Positions 16,539 to 26,030 of a DNA stretch of 64,000 nucleotides are shown one piece after another. The translations under genes and the position numbers were made by a program. This DNA is from Streptomyces sp. NBC_01255 (GTDB lineage Bacteria > Actinomycetota > Actinomycetes > Streptomycetales > Streptomycetaceae): contig NZ_CP108474.1 in NCBI RefSeq assembly GCF_036226445.1, positions 1,674,001 through 1,738,000 of the forward strand. Direction: 5' to 3'. The notes beneath the pieces are model-generated. The model had not been told where the DNA came from, did not search any database, and was given only the letters and a program-made list of their open reading frames with translations. How positions within the stretch are numbered: the stretch's first letter is position 1; the number at the start of each line of letters is the position of its first letter.

Positions 16539-19500
16539 GTGCCCGCGCCGCCTCGTCTTCTCAGCCCGTTCGTGCGCACGCGCACACGGCTCACGCTCAC
16601 TCTCGGCCTCGTACTGGCCGCACTCACCGCCGCGCTCCTGCCCTGGTGGCAGCCGAGCACGCCTTCGACCACCAGCTCCCCCAGCGCCCCCAACTCCCCC
16701 CGCACGGATGCCAAGCAGGCGTCGACCGGGCCGAAGGACGAGGCCGCCGCCTCGGCCGAGGCCAAGCGCACCGGCAAGAAGGTGCTCGTCGACACGGCGA
16801 CCACCGCCACCGAGCTGATCTGGGCGCTGCCGAACGGCCAGATGCGCACCCAGATCCACGCACTGCCCCAGCGCGCGAAGAACGCCAAGGGCAAGTGGGC
16901 GCCCATCGACAACACCCTGCACCGGACGGAGAACGCCGGCGCTCTGACCGTCCGCCCTGCCAACCCGGCCGTACCGGTCCGCTTCTCCGGGGGCACCGCC
17001 GGCGAGAACCGCGCCGACCGCTCGTACGCCCGGGTGCCGCTCGCCGAGGGCGCGGGCGACACGTCCGTCCTCGCCGAGGTCGACCTCAACGGCCACACCA
17101 TCGCCTACACCTGGCCCGGCGCCCTGCCGAAGCCGGTGCTCGACGGCCCGCGCGCCCTCTACCCCGAGGTGCTTCCCGGCGTCGACCTGCTCCTGGTGGT
17201 ACGTGAGGAGGGCGGCTTCGGCCAGCTCCTGATCGTCAAGAACCGCGAGGCCGCGCAGAACAAGGACCTCGCGACCGTCTTGTACGGCCTGCGGTCGAAG
17301 ACCGCGGTCTTCCGGCAGGACGCGAAGGCCAACCGGATCCAGGTCCTGGACAAGACGGGCGCGGAGGTCGGCACCATCCCGACCCCCTTCGCCTGGGACT
17401 CCAGCGGCCGGGACCCCGAGCTCAAGCCGGGCACCCCCCAGCGCACCTCGGTCGCCGGCCCCGCCGACGTACTGAAGCTGTCGGGCCTGACGGGCATCGA
17501 GCCGGGCGCGCGCTCCGCGCAGCTCCCGATCGCGCTCGACGGCGACGACACCGGTACGGCCACCCTGAACCTGGGCCTGGGCCGGACCGGCCTCCTCGCC
17601 CACCAGGACACGAAGTACCCGGTCTTCATCGACCCGCCGCTCAACAGCGGCTGGGCGGCCTGGACGACCGCGTACAAGAAGTACCCGACCTCCAGCTTCT
17701 GGAACGGCACGAACTTCTCCTCCGGCACCTCCGACGCCCGCGTCGGCTACGAGAGCGACACCGGCGGTCTCGGCCGCTCCTTCTGGCGGATGAAGTTCTC
17801 GACCGGCTACGAGGGCGCGAAGTTCACCCGCGCCACCTTCAAGGTCAAGAACAACCACTCCTGGTCCTGCACCGCGCGGGAGTTCCAGTTCTGGCAGACC
17901 GGCTCCATCTCGTCCGGTACGACCTGGAACGCGCAGCCGAGCTGGTCGACGAAGCTGGACTGGCAGTCCTTCGCCCACGGCTGGTCCTCGACCGGCTGCC
18001 CGGACGCGTACGAGGCGTTCAACGTGCTGGCCGGAGTCCAGAAGAGCGCGGACGCCGGCGCCGAGACCCTCACCTTCGGCATGCGTGCCACCAGCGAGGG
18101 CGACACCCAGACCTGGCGCAAGTTCCTCGCGACCTCCGCCGTGGTGGAGGGTGACTACAACCGTGCCCCGTCCCAGCCGACCAACGGCACGTCCTCGCCG
18201 GGCGGCGCGTGTGTGCCCGGACCGACCAACAGCGTCACCATCGGCCGGACCACCATCACCCTGAAGGCCAAGGGCTACGACGCGGACGGCACCATTCCCA
18301 AGCTGCGGTTCCGTATCTGGAAGGCTGGCTCGACCACCAAGACCGAGTACCTCGCCACCGCGGACTCCACCGGCTACGGCCAGATGGTCATCCAGGCCGA
18401 CAACCCGCTGCTCACGGGCCTCACGGGCAACACCCTCTACTCGTGGGACGTGCGGGCCGAGGACGCGGCCGGTGCGGTCTCCACGTTCTTCCCGGAGGGC
18501 ACCGAGTCGTGCCGGATCACCGTGGACCCGACCGCGCCGCCGCAGCCGGACATCACGAGCACCGTGTTCACCGAGGCCACGCCCGACGGCAAGACCTGGG
18601 CCAAGGTCAAGTACGGCACTCCCGGTGACTTCACCTTCAGCGCCACCGGCGCGACCAAGTTCAAGTACGCCTTCGAGGGCGAGGCGCTCATCGAGACGCC
18701 GCCGCCCGTGAACGGCAAGATCACCCTCCCCGGCGTCCAGCCCCGGCACGCGGGTCCGACCAGCCTGTACGTCTACGCCTACGACGTGAACGGCAATCAG
18801 AGCATCAAGGGTGACTACTCCTTCTACCTGCCGCCGCGCGACCGGGCCGACGGTCCGATGGACACCGGTGGCGACGACATCGCCGACCTGCTGGTGCTCT
18901 ACCCGGACGGCAAGCTGAAGAACTGCGTGGGTGCCCCCGCCGACCCGGCGGTCCCCGGTACCGGCGGTGAGCTGTACAGTTGCCTCGCCGCGTCGTACGT
19001 GACCAAGGACAAGCAGGTCGACCCGCCGAACCACTGGATCGACGCGGCGGGCACGGCGTCGCTGATCGCGCACTACAACGACACGTACCCGGGCGACGGT
19101 TCGACCGACATGTTCGCGGTCACCCCGGACAAGAAGTTCTGGATCTACCCGGGTGACGGCTACGGCACCTTCAACGTCGACGAGCGGATCGAGGTCCGCC
19201 TGCCGGCCAACGCCCCCGCGCCGTCCACCTGGACGCAGCTGAAGGCGATCGGCGACATCAACGGCGACAAGCTGCCCGACCTGACCCTGCGGGCCGGGCC
19301 GGCGTTCTGGGTGCTGTCCGGCTACACCGGTGCCACCTTCCAGACCGCGACGCTGATGGAGGGCACCGCCTGGGCCCGCCGCGAGATCGTCAACATCGCG
19401 GACATGAACAAGGACAGCACGCCCGACCTGCTGTGGCGCAACCTGGACAACGGCAACATGTACGCCCGCCACGGCAAGCCCGGTACGGGCGGCGGCGTCG

Positions 19501-19751
19501 ACCTGGAATCGATCAAGGTGGCGGCCAACTCGCTCAACGGTGACGTCGCCTTCGGTACGAACTGGACCGAAGTCAACGTCATGACCGCGATCGGCATCCC
19601 CGACGTCAACAAGGACGGCGTGCCCGACATCTGGGCCCGCTTCGGTGACACGGGCAACATGAAGCTGTACTACCCGTCCACCGCCAACACCAACCCGCCG
19701 GTCCGGACCGTCCTGGGCGTCGACTGGCGGGGCATCCGCGCCTTGGGCTGA
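16539..19751 (+). CDS. Large exported DNRLRE-domain and FG-GAP/VCBS repeat protein
   Basis: A 1070-residue protein with a signal peptide or signal anchor at 1-45 (RTRLTLTLGLVLAALTAALL) followed by a Ser/Thr/Pro-rich spacer. Residues about 360-540 resemble the DNRLRE beta-sandwich module of cell-surface proteins, with aromatic-rich text such as FWRMKFSTGYEGAKFTRATF. A fibronectin-like region follows at about 550-770. Three FG-GAP/VCBS blades carry calcium-binding loops: DINGDKLPD near 904, DMNKDSTPD near 952 and DVNKDGVPD near 1020. Such proteins bind sugars or proteins outside the cell; none of the domains is an obvious enzyme. GTG at 16539 has a weak GGGAG site. It is transcribed away from the toxin gene across a shared 492-bp region, so the two may be co-regulated. 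Confidence 0.82.
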   Translation: MPAPPRLLSPFVRTRTRLTLTLGLVLAALTAALLPWWQPSTPSTTSSPSAPNSPRTDAKQASTGPKDEAAASAEAKRTGKKVLVDTATTATELIWALPNGQMRTQIHALPQRAKNAKGKWAPIDNTLHRTENAGALTVRPANPAVPVRFSGGTAGENRADRSYARVPLAEGAGDTSVLAEVDLNGHTIAYTWPGALPKPVLDGPRALYPEVLPGVDLLLVVREEGGFGQLLIVKNREAAQNKDLATVLYGLRSKTAVFRQDAKANRIQVLDKTGAEVGTIPTPFAWDSSGRDPELKPGTPQRTSVAGPADVLKLSGLTGIEPGARSAQLPIALDGDDTGTATLNLGLGRTGLLAHQDTKYPVFIDPPLNSGWAAWTTAYKKYPTSSFWNGTNFSSGTSDARVGYESDTGGLGRSFWRMKFSTGYEGAKFTRATFKVKNNHSWSCTAREFQFWQTGSISSGTTWNAQPSWSTKLDWQSFAHGWSSTGCPDAYEAFNVLAGVQKSADAGAETLTFGMRATSEGDTQTWRKFLATSAVVEGDYNRAPSQPTNGTSSPGGACVPGPTNSVTIGRTTITLKAKGYDADGTIPKLRFRIWKAGSTTKTEYLATADSTGYGQMVIQADNPLLTGLTGNTLYSWDVRAEDAAGAVSTFFPEGTESCRITVDPTAPPQPDITSTVFTEATPDGKTWAKVKYGTPGDFTFSATGATKFKYAFEGEALIETPPPVNGKITLPGVQPRHAGPTSLYVYAYDVNGNQSIKGDYSFYLPPRDRADGPMDTGGDDIADLLVLYPDGKLKNCVGAPADPAVPGTGGELYSCLAASYVTKDKQVDPPNHWIDAAGTASLIAHYNDTYPGDGSTDMFAVTPDKKFWIYPGDGYGTFNVDERIEVRLPANAPAPSTWTQLKAIGDINGDKLPDLTLRAGPAFWVLSGYTGATFQTATLMEGTAWARREIVNIADMNKDSTPDLLWRNLDNGNMYARHGKPGTGGGVDLESIKVAANSLNGDVAFGTNWTEVNVMTAIGIPDVNKDGVPDIWARFGDTGNMKLYYPSTANTNPPVRTVLGVDWRGIRALG

Positions 19752-19776
19752 CCCCGCCCCCGGCCGCTGATCCCGA

Positions 19777-19812
19777 GCCCCGGTCGCCTGCCTCGCAGCA
19801 GGCGGCCGGGGC
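19777..19812. terminator. Intrinsic terminator hairpin between convergent genes
   Basis: GCCCCGG and CGCCTGC pair with GCAGGCG and CCGGGGC across one mismatch, with a CTCGCA loop. It stands between the ends of the FG-GAP gene (19751) and the MFS gene (19833) and probably stops both. Confidence 0.8.
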
Positions 19813-19832
19813 TTCGTGTCCCCGTCGGCCGG

Positions 19833-22310
19833 TCAGTCCTGGTGGCCGAGCTGGAGGTCGCGCTCGGTGCGCCCCCCGCCGGCCATCTGGAGGACCGTGG
19901 CGACGGGCGGGTACCCGGCCGCGATGACCGTGTACTCGCCGGAGGACAGGTCCACGAAGCGGAAGGTGCCGTCCGCCCCGGTGGTGAGGGTGTCCATGAC
20001 GTTGCCCGCGGCGTCGAGGAGGGTGACGCGGGCGTCCTCGACGGGGCGCCCGCCGCCGGCCCGCACCGTGCCGCGCAGCACCGCCCCGCCGGCCAGCTCG
20101 ATGTCCTGGCGGGTCTCGCGGGAGGACTGGACGCTCACCGGGAGCGCGGCGGGCCGGAAGGCGGGGGCGCTGGCGGCGAGCGTGTACTCGCCCGCGACCA
20201 GTTCGGTGATGACGTACCCGCCCTCGCGTCCGCTGCGGGTGGAGGCGACGACCTCGCCGCGTACGTCGGTGAGGGTGACGGCCGCGTCCCGTACGGGCGT
20301 CCCGTCGGCGGTGACGACGCTGCCCGCGAGCCGCCCCGCGCCGCCGAGGACGACGTCGAGCTCCACCGGCCGGTCGCCGACGGTGACGGAGACCGCCTGG
20401 GGCTGGTGTCCGCCGGCCGCCGCGATGAGGACGTAGGCGCCCCGGTCGGGCACGCTCAGCGCGTACCGCCCGTCCTCGCCGCTCGCGCCGCGCCCGACCT
20501 GACGGCCCTGGACGTCGATGAGGGTGAGGGCGGCCCGGGGCACGCGGCTGCCGTCGTGGTGCTGGACGGTGCCGCAGACCGGGACGCCGGAGTGGGCGGG
20601 CCCCTCGTGCGCAGGGGCGGAGGATGCGTGCCGAGCGTGCGGGACCGCCTGGGTGCCGCGGAAGTCGGTGGCCTCGGTGGCCTCGGTGAGCGGGGTGTGG
20701 TGGGACACCAGCGGTTTCTCCTTGAGGAAGAAGGCGAGGACGAGGCCGAGCACGAGGACCGGCACGAGGTAGAGGAAGATGCGCGGCATCGCGTCCGCGT
20801 ACGCCTGGATGTAGGCGTCGCGCAGGGCGGGCGGCAGGGTGTGCACCGACTGCGGGGTGATCGACTCGGCCGGCGGCAGGGACGCGGAGGCGCCGCTCTG
20901 GGCGGTCACCCGCGCGAGCCGGTCGCCGAGGGCGTCGTCGAGCCGGGAGGCGAAGAGGGTGCCGAAGACCGCCGCGCCGACGCTGCCGCCGATCTGGCGG
21001 AAGTAGTTGTGGGCGCTGGTGGCGGTGCCGAGGTCGGCGGGGCGTACGGAGTTCTGCACGGCGAGCACGAGGACCGGCATGACGAGTCCGATGCCGGTGC
21101 CGAGGACGGCCTGCCAGAGGCTGTGCTGGAGGCGCGGCGTCTCGGTGTCCATGCGGGAGAGCAGCCACATGCCGAGGACGGAGACGGCCCCGCCGAGCAC
21201 CGGGTAGATCTTGTAGTGGCCCGTGCGGCTGATGAGTTGGCCGGAGACGACGGACGCGATGACGATCCCGCCCATGAGCGGGAGCATCAGGAGGCCGGAC
21301 TCGGTGGCGGTGGCGCCCTCGACCATCTGCAGGAAGCTGGGGAGGTAGCTGGCGGCGCCGAAGAGCGCGATGCCGACGACCGCCCCGACGAGGGCGGTGA
21401 CGGTGAAGACGGAGTCGCGGAAGAGCCGGAGCGGGATGAGGGGTTCGGGCGCGAAGTGCTCGACGACCAGGAAGAGCAGGGTCGTTCCGGCGGCGCCGCA
21501 GGCGAGGGCGAGGACGACCCTGGAGTCCCAGGCGTACTCGGTCCCGCCCCAACTGGTCAGCAGGACCAGGCAGGCGGAGGCGGCGGCGAGGAGCAGTGCG
21601 CCGAGGACGTCGAAGCGCCCGCGGGCCGTGGGCTTGGGGAGTTTGAGGACGACGGCGACGACGGCGAGGGTGACGAGCCCGAAGGGCACGTTGAAGTAGA
21701 AGCACCAGCGCCAGGAGACGTGGTCGGTGAAGAAGCCGCCGAGCAGGGGTCCGGCGACGGAGGCGAGGCCGAAGGCGGCGCCGATGAGGCCCATGTAGCG
21801 GCCGCGTTCCCGGGCGGGGACGATGTCGGCGATGATCGCCTGGACGCCGATCATCAGGCCTCCGGCGCCGGCGCCCTGGAGTGCGCGGAAGGCGATCAGC
21901 TCGTCCATGCTCCGGGACCAGCCGGCCAGGCCGGAGCCGATGACGAAGACGACGATGGCGAAGAGGAAGACGCTCTTGCGGCCGAGGAGGTCGCCGAGCT
22001 TCCCGTAGATCGGGAGGCCGATGGTGGAGGTCAGCAGGTAGGCGGTGATGGCCCAGGACATCCGGTCCAGGCCCTGGAGTTCACCGACGATCTTCGGCAG
22101 GGCGGTGGCCACGATCATCTGCTCGAGCGCGGCGAGGAGCAGCGCGAGCATGAGGCCGCAGAAGACGAGCCGGACACGGCGGGGATCGAGGGGGGCCGGT
22201 CCGGGGTCGGGAGGTGGGGCTAGGCCGCCGGCGGGGAACGGCTCCGCGCCCTCCGCTCCGCCCTCGCCCCCCGTGCCCTCGGTGGACTTCTCCATCGTGA
22301 TCGCACCCAC
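19833..22310 (-). CDS. MFS drug exporter (DHA2, 14-TM) with C-terminal carboxypeptidase-regulatory-like repeats
   Basis: An 825-residue fusion. Residues about 45-535 are a DHA2/EmrB-QacA type transporter: [18 protein letters not shown] in the first helix, [14 protein letters not shown] as motif A, and [14 protein letters not shown] plus GPLLGGFF as motif C. These exporters use the proton gradient to pump out drugs or metabolites. From residue 578 to the end are three tandem repeats of about 80 residues, each with a GxV...DG and a GEYTL-like strand ([18 protein letters not shown]), typical of carboxypeptidase regulatory-like beta sandwiches. GTG at 22310 was chosen because AGGGGAG stands seven bases upstream; ATG 22295 lacks a site. 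No regulator gene lies beside it. The terminal repeats probably form a soluble domain at the membrane. Confidence 0.9.
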   Translation of the reverse strand: MGAITMEKSTEGTGGEGGAEGAEPFPAGGLAPPPDPGPAPLDPRRVRLVFCGLMLALLLAALEQMIVATALPKIVGELQGLDRMSWAITAYLLTSTIGLPIYGKLGDLLGRKSVFLFAIVVFVIGSGLAGWSRSMDELIAFRALQGAGAGGLMIGVQAIIADIVPARERGRYMGLIGAAFGLASVAGPLLGGFFTDHVSWRWCFYFNVPFGLVTLAVVAVVLKLPKPTARGRFDVLGALLLAAASACLVLLTSWGGTEYAWDSRVVLALACGAAGTTLLFLVVEHFAPEPLIPLRLFRDSVFTVTALVGAVVGIALFGAASYLPSFLQMVEGATATESGLLMLPLMGGIVIASVVSGQLISRTGHYKIYPVLGGAVSVLGMWLLSRMDTETPRLQHSLWQAVLGTGIGLVMPVLVLAVQNSVRPADLGTATSAHNYFRQIGGSVGAAVFGTLFASRLDDALGDRLARVTAQSGASASLPPAESITPQSVHTLPPALRDAYIQAYADAMPRIFLYLVPVLVLGLVLAFFLKEKPLVSHHTPLTEATEATDFRGTQAVPHARHASSAPAHEGPAHSGVPVCGTVQHHDGSRVPRAALTLIDVQGRQVGRGASGEDGRYALSVPDRGAYVLIAAAGGHQPQAVSVTVGDRPVELDVVLGGAGRLAGSVVTADGTPVRDAAVTLTDVRGEVVASTRSGREGGYVITELVAGEYTLAASAPAFRPAALPVSVQSSRETRQDIELAGGAVLRGTVRAGGGRPVEDARVTLLDAAGNVMDTLTTGADGTFRFVDLSSGEYTVIAAGYPPVATVLQMAGGGRTERDLQLGHQD

Positions 22311-22549
22311 GTACCTGCTCCCCTCGACACGGCGTCTGCGCCGCGCCATTCTTCGCATTGGGCGCGAAGCGGGAGCAAGTCGGGCGGTATGGAAGGTCAG
22401 TGGCATCCCGGACTGCGAACGACCCTGCGACACGGCGCACTTGGGTCGCTCATCAGCGCGTTTACGAGAACGCCCGCGCCCCCTCCGCGCGCGGGCGCTC
22501 GGGTACGGGGGTGCGGGCGAACCACTCGAATCGGTGAACGCCCTGAGCG

Positions 22550-22993
22550 TTACTTCTCGACCTCGTCGGCCAGCTTGACGAGCAGGGCGTCGTAGATCCG
22601 GCCCAGACCCTTGGGTGCGAAGGTCCTCTCGAAGAAGCCGCCGACGCCGCCGGCGCCGTCCCAGACGGAGGTGACGACGGCGCGCGACTTGCCCTCGCCG
22701 GCGGGGGTCACGGTCCAGGTGGTGACCATGGACGAGTTGCGGTCCTTCTCGACGAGCTGCCCGTCGGTGGGCTCGGTGACCTCCAGGAGGCAGTCGCGGA
22801 CGCGCTTGCTGGTGGCCTGGAGCTTCCAGTGGACGAGGGTGCCCTCGCCGTCGCCGCCCTCCCGCACCTCGTACTCGCTGAAGTGCTCGGGGAGCACCTT
22901 CGCGCGCGTGCCGCTGTAGTCCGCCAGCGCGTCGAACACCGTCTCCGCGTCCGCGGCGATGATCCGTTCCGTCGTGGCCTCGACCTGCGCCAT
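22550..22993 (-). CDS. SRPBCC (START/polyketide-cyclase-like) family protein
   Basis: This 147-residue protein opens [20 protein letters not shown], the usual beginning of SRPBCC ligand-binding folds. It continues with predicted strands ([17 protein letters not shown]) and a long C-terminal helix ending [11 protein letters not shown]. Such proteins carry a hydrophobic pocket for lipids or polyketides, but no catalytic residue can be assigned. ATG at 22993 follows GGAGGAAGTCA, a near-perfect ribosome binding site. The 22440-22549 gap downstream contains a GC hairpin (about 22472-22498, GCCCGCG / CGCGGGC) that may terminate it. It is divergent from the radical SAM gene. Confidence 0.85.
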   Translation of the reverse strand: MAQVEATTERIIAADAETVFDALADYSGTRAKVLPEHFSEYEVREGGDGEGTLVHWKLQATSKRVRDCLLEVTEPTDGQLVEKDRNSSMVTTWTVTPAGEGKSRAVVTSVWDGAGGVGGFFERTFAPKGLGRIYDALLVKLADEVEK

Positions 22994-23084
22994 TGACTTC
23001 CTCCAGCTTGTGGTTCCTCGGGGGTGTGGGCCAAGCGAACCACGCGGGCTCCGGGGCGCGAAATCCGGGTTGCGGTGATCAAGG

Positions 23085-23096
23085 GAACAGGTGTTC
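23085..23096. promoter_or_regulatory. LexA (SOS) box
   Basis: GAACAGGTGTTC matches the actinobacterial and Bacillus SOS box pattern GAAC-N4-GTTC exactly. It lies 56 bases upstream of the radical SAM start codon and overlaps the likely promoter (TATTCT follows at 23097-23102), the right place for LexA repression. Confidence 0.6.
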
Positions 23097-23151
23097 TATT
23101 CTGGGCGCAGGATGGAGCCAGAGGCGAGGCAGAGCAACCGAGGAGGCGTCC

Positions 23152-24183
23152 GTGCGCTGGGACAATCTGGGCGACAGACCGACCGCGCCCGCCGACATCG
23201 GCCTGTTCGGTACGGACGCGGTGACCACGCGGACGTTCGACACCCCGGAGTTCCGGGGCATCACCTTCCACGAGGTGCGGGCCCGCTCGATCCTCAACCG
23301 GGTCCCCGGCGCCTCGCGGATGCCGTTCGAGTGGACGGTCAACCCGTACCGGGGCTGCACGCACGCGTGCGTGTACTGCTTCGCCCGCAAGACCCACAGC
23401 TATCTGGACCTCGACACCGGGCTCGGCTTCGACTCCCAGATCGTCGTCAAGATCAACGCCCCGGAGGTACTGGCCCGCCAGCTCGCCTCCGCGCGCTGGC
23501 AGGGCGCCCACGTCGCCATGGGCACCAACGTCGACTGCTACCAGCGTGCGGAGGGCCGCTACCGCCTGATGCCGGGCATCCTCACCGCCCTGCGCGACCG
23601 GGCCAACCCCTTCTCGATCCTCACCAAGGGCACTCTGATCCTGCGCGACCTGGAGCTGCTCACCCAGGCCGCCCGGGTCACCGAGGTCGGCATCTCGGTC
23701 TCCGTCGGCTTCATCGACGCGGAGCTGTGGCGGACGATCGAACCCGGCACCCCCTCCCCCGAGCGCCGCCTCGACGTGGTCCGCACCCTCGGCGAGCACG
23801 GCATCGACTGCGGCGTCCTGATGGCCCCCGTCGTCCCCTTCCTCGGCGACCGGCCCGAGCAGCTGCGCGCGACGGTCCGCGCGATCGCCGAGGCCGGGGC
23901 GAGCTCGGTCACCCCGCTCGTCCTGCACCTGCGGCCGGGCGCCCGCGAGTGGTTCATGCGGTGGCTGCGCCACCACCACCCCGGCCTGGTGGGACGGTAC
24001 GAGCGGATGTACGCGGACGGGGCCTACGCACCGACCTGGTACCAGCGCCGGATCACCCGTCAGGTCCACGAACTGGCCGCCGAGTTCGGAATAGGACCCG
24101 CCGACCGGGGCACGCCGCGCCGGATCCCGGTGCCGGAGGAGCCCGCCCTCGCGGCCGCCCCCGAGCAGCTCACGCTGCTCTGA
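23152..24183 (+). CDS. Radical SAM protein, Rv2578c family
   Basis: A 343-residue protein with the iron-sulphur motif CTHACVYC (CxxxCxxC) followed by FARKTHSYLDLDTG, the signature of the Rv2578c/SplB-like subgroup of radical SAM enzymes. The cluster binds S-adenosylmethionine and makes a 5'-deoxyadenosyl radical; the substrate of this subgroup is not settled, though distant relatives repair spore photoproduct in DNA. GTG at 23152 follows GAGGAGG by five to six bases; upstream in-frame sequence does not look conserved. A LexA box at 23085-23096 suggests induction by DNA damage. From memory, the mycobacterial homologue is also listed among LexA-controlled genes. No partner gene is adjacent. Confidence 0.88.
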   Translation: MRWDNLGDRPTAPADIGLFGTDAVTTRTFDTPEFRGITFHEVRARSILNRVPGASRMPFEWTVNPYRGCTHACVYCFARKTHSYLDLDTGLGFDSQIVVKINAPEVLARQLASARWQGAHVAMGTNVDCYQRAEGRYRLMPGILTALRDRANPFSILTKGTLILRDLELLTQAARVTEVGISVSVGFIDAELWRTIEPGTPSPERRLDVVRTLGEHGIDCGVLMAPVVPFLGDRPEQLRATVRAIAEAGASSVTPLVLHLRPGAREWFMRWLRHHHPGLVGRYERMYADGAYAPTWYQRRITRQVHELAAEFGIGPADRGTPRRIPVPEEPALAAAPEQLTLL

Positions 24184-24298
24184 CCATCGGGCCGATCATC
24201 GGACCGGTTCACCTGACACGCCGTCGGATCGTCCTCTGTTCGGGTCAACTCTCGGTGAAACAGGTCCCTCCACCGACCGTTCGGGGCACGGACGCCCT

Positions 24299-25939
24299 AT
24301 GACCCCACGCGCAGGAATGCTGATCGCCGCAGGAGCGCTGGTCGCCGGGACGGTCACCGTCCTGCCCGCCACCCCCGCAGGCGCCGGTGAACCGACCCCC
24401 CGGCCGTTCCCCAAGCTCGCCTGGACCGGCTGCGCCACCCAGGCGTACCCGAAGCTCCAGTGCGCCACCCTGAAGGTGCCGCTCGATCATGACGACCCGG
24501 CCGGGCGGAGCATCACGCTCGCCCTCACCCGGGTCCCGCACACCGCGAAGACCTTCCAGGGGCCGCTGCTCGTGAACCCGGGCGGGCCCGGGGGCAGCGG
24601 ACGCACGATGGCCGGGTACGTGGCGGCCTCGCTGCCCCCGAAGGTGGCCGCCGAGTACGACGTGATCGGCTTCGACCCGCGCGGGGTCGGCAGGAGCGAG
24701 CCCGCGCTCGACTGCCGGCCGGGCCATTTCGCGCCGGTCCGCCCCGACTCGGTGCCGCGCGGCGCCGACGCCGAGACGGTCGCGGTCGAGCGGGCCCGGG
24801 CCTTCGCCGAGGCCTGCGGCGACAAGTACGCCGACGTGCTTCCGTACATCGACACCGTGAGCACCGCCCGGGACCTCGACGCGATCCGCGACGCGCTCGG
24901 CGCGCCGAAGGTCAACTACCTCGGCTACTCGTACGGCACCTACCTGGGCGCGGTCTACGCGCGGCTGTACCCGGACCGGGTGCGGCGCATGGCGCTCGAC
25001 TCCGTCGTCAACCCGCACGGCGTCTGGTACGAGGACAACATCGCGCAGGACTACGCCTTCGACACCCGCCACAAGGACTTCATGGCCTGGGTGGCCCGGC
25101 AGAACGCGGTGTACAAGCTGGGGACCGACCCGGCGGCGGTCGAGGCCGCCTGGTACCGGATGCGCGACGCGCTGCGCGAGGCCCCGGCCGGCGGGAAGGT
25201 CGGACCGGGCGAACTGGAGGACACCTTCCTGCCCGGCGGGTACTACAACGGCTACTGGCCCCGCCTCGCGAGCGCGTTCTCGTCGTACGTCAACGACGGC
25301 GACGCGGCGCCCCTGACGGAGGCGTACGAGAAGTACGGGGAGGCCGACGCGTCAGCCGACAACGGCTACTCGGTCTACACGAGCGTGCAGTGCCGGGACG
25401 CGGCCTGGCCCCGCGACTGGAACGTCTGGCGCAAGGACAGCTGGGACGTCCACGCGAAGGCGCCGTTCTCCACCTGGAACAACGCCTGGTACAACGCTCC
25501 CTGCGCCTTCTGGCCCGTGCCGGCGCTGACCCCGCCGGACGTCACCAACGACCAGCTGCCGCCGACCCTGATCCTCCAGGCCACGGAGGACGCGGCGACC
25601 CCGTACGAGGGCGGTGTGGCGCTGCACCGGCTGCTGCGCGGCTCCAGCCTGGTGGTCGAGGAGGGCGGCGGGAACCACGGGGTGACCCTCGGCGGCAACG
25701 ACTGCCTGGACGACCACCTGGCCGCCTACCTCGCCACCGGCACGGTGCCGCGCGGCAAGGACGGGGCCGAGGTCGACGCGGTCTGCGAGGCGCTCCCCGA
25801 GCCGGAGCCCGAGCCCCTGGCCCCGGCCGGGAGGAAGGCGACGGAGAAGGCGACGGAGAAGTCGGGCAAGCGGGTCGGCACCCTGCGGGCGGAGGCGACC
25901 GGCGTCACGCTCCACGGGCTCCTCGGCCACGTCCGCTGA
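24299..25939 (+). CDS. Secreted alpha/beta hydrolase, tripeptidyl-aminopeptidase-like
   Basis: A 546-residue protein with a signal peptide (1-29, MLIAAGALVAGTVTVLPA then TPAGAGEP). The hydrolase fold shows the oxyanion motif NPGGPGGSG at 93-101, the DPRGVG motif at 126-131, nucleophile Ser211 in GYSYGTYLG, acidic residue in LQATEDAATP and the catalytic histidine in GGNHGVTL. This is the arrangement of the Streptomyces tripeptidyl aminopeptidases (SlpD/SlpE/Tap type), which release N-terminal tripeptides from secreted proteins. The C-terminal 60 residues are Pro/Glu/Lys-rich (PEPEPEPLAPAGRKATEKAT), probably a flexible tail. ATG 24299 has no clear ribosome binding site. A strong terminator follows at 25965-26010. 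Confidence 0.88.
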   Translation: MTPRAGMLIAAGALVAGTVTVLPATPAGAGEPTPRPFPKLAWTGCATQAYPKLQCATLKVPLDHDDPAGRSITLALTRVPHTAKTFQGPLLVNPGGPGGSGRTMAGYVAASLPPKVAAEYDVIGFDPRGVGRSEPALDCRPGHFAPVRPDSVPRGADAETVAVERARAFAEACGDKYADVLPYIDTVSTARDLDAIRDALGAPKVNYLGYSYGTYLGAVYARLYPDRVRRMALDSVVNPHGVWYEDNIAQDYAFDTRHKDFMAWVARQNAVYKLGTDPAAVEAAWYRMRDALREAPAGGKVGPGELEDTFLPGGYYNGYWPRLASAFSSYVNDGDAAPLTEAYEKYGEADASADNGYSVYTSVQCRDAAWPRDWNVWRKDSWDVHAKAPFSTWNNAWYNAPCAFWPVPALTPPDVTNDQLPPTLILQATEDAATPYEGGVALHRLLRGSSLVVEEGGGNHGVTLGGNDCLDDHLAAYLATGTVPRGKDGAEVDAVCEALPEPEPEPLAPAGRKATEKATEKSGKRVGTLRAEATGVTLHGLLGHVR

Positions 25940-25964
25940 CGACGACCGCACCGACCGCCACAGC

Positions 25965-26010
25965 CCACTGACAGGGCCCGCGCCCCCCGGGACGCGGGCA
26001 CTGTCAGTGG
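25965..26010 (+). terminator. Strong intrinsic terminator hairpin
   Basis: CCACTGACAG pairs with CTGTCAGTGG and, inside, GCCCGCG with CGCGGGC. The hairpin ends only 20 bases before the ATG of the RidA gene, so it separates the hydrolase from RidA and leaves little room for a normal RidA promoter. Confidence 0.85.
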
Positions 26011-26030
26011 CGTGCGCGAGGATGTGGGGC

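Noticed and set aside
16407..19472. Long minus-strand frame opposite the FG-GAP gene
   Set aside because: Gly/Arg/Val-rich antisense shadow; the plus strand has signal peptide, DNRLRE and FG-GAP features.
22311..22433. N-terminal extension of the MFS exporter
   Set aside because: The extra 41 codons are Arg-rich and unlike the family, whereas GTG 22310 has a well-placed AGGGGAG site.
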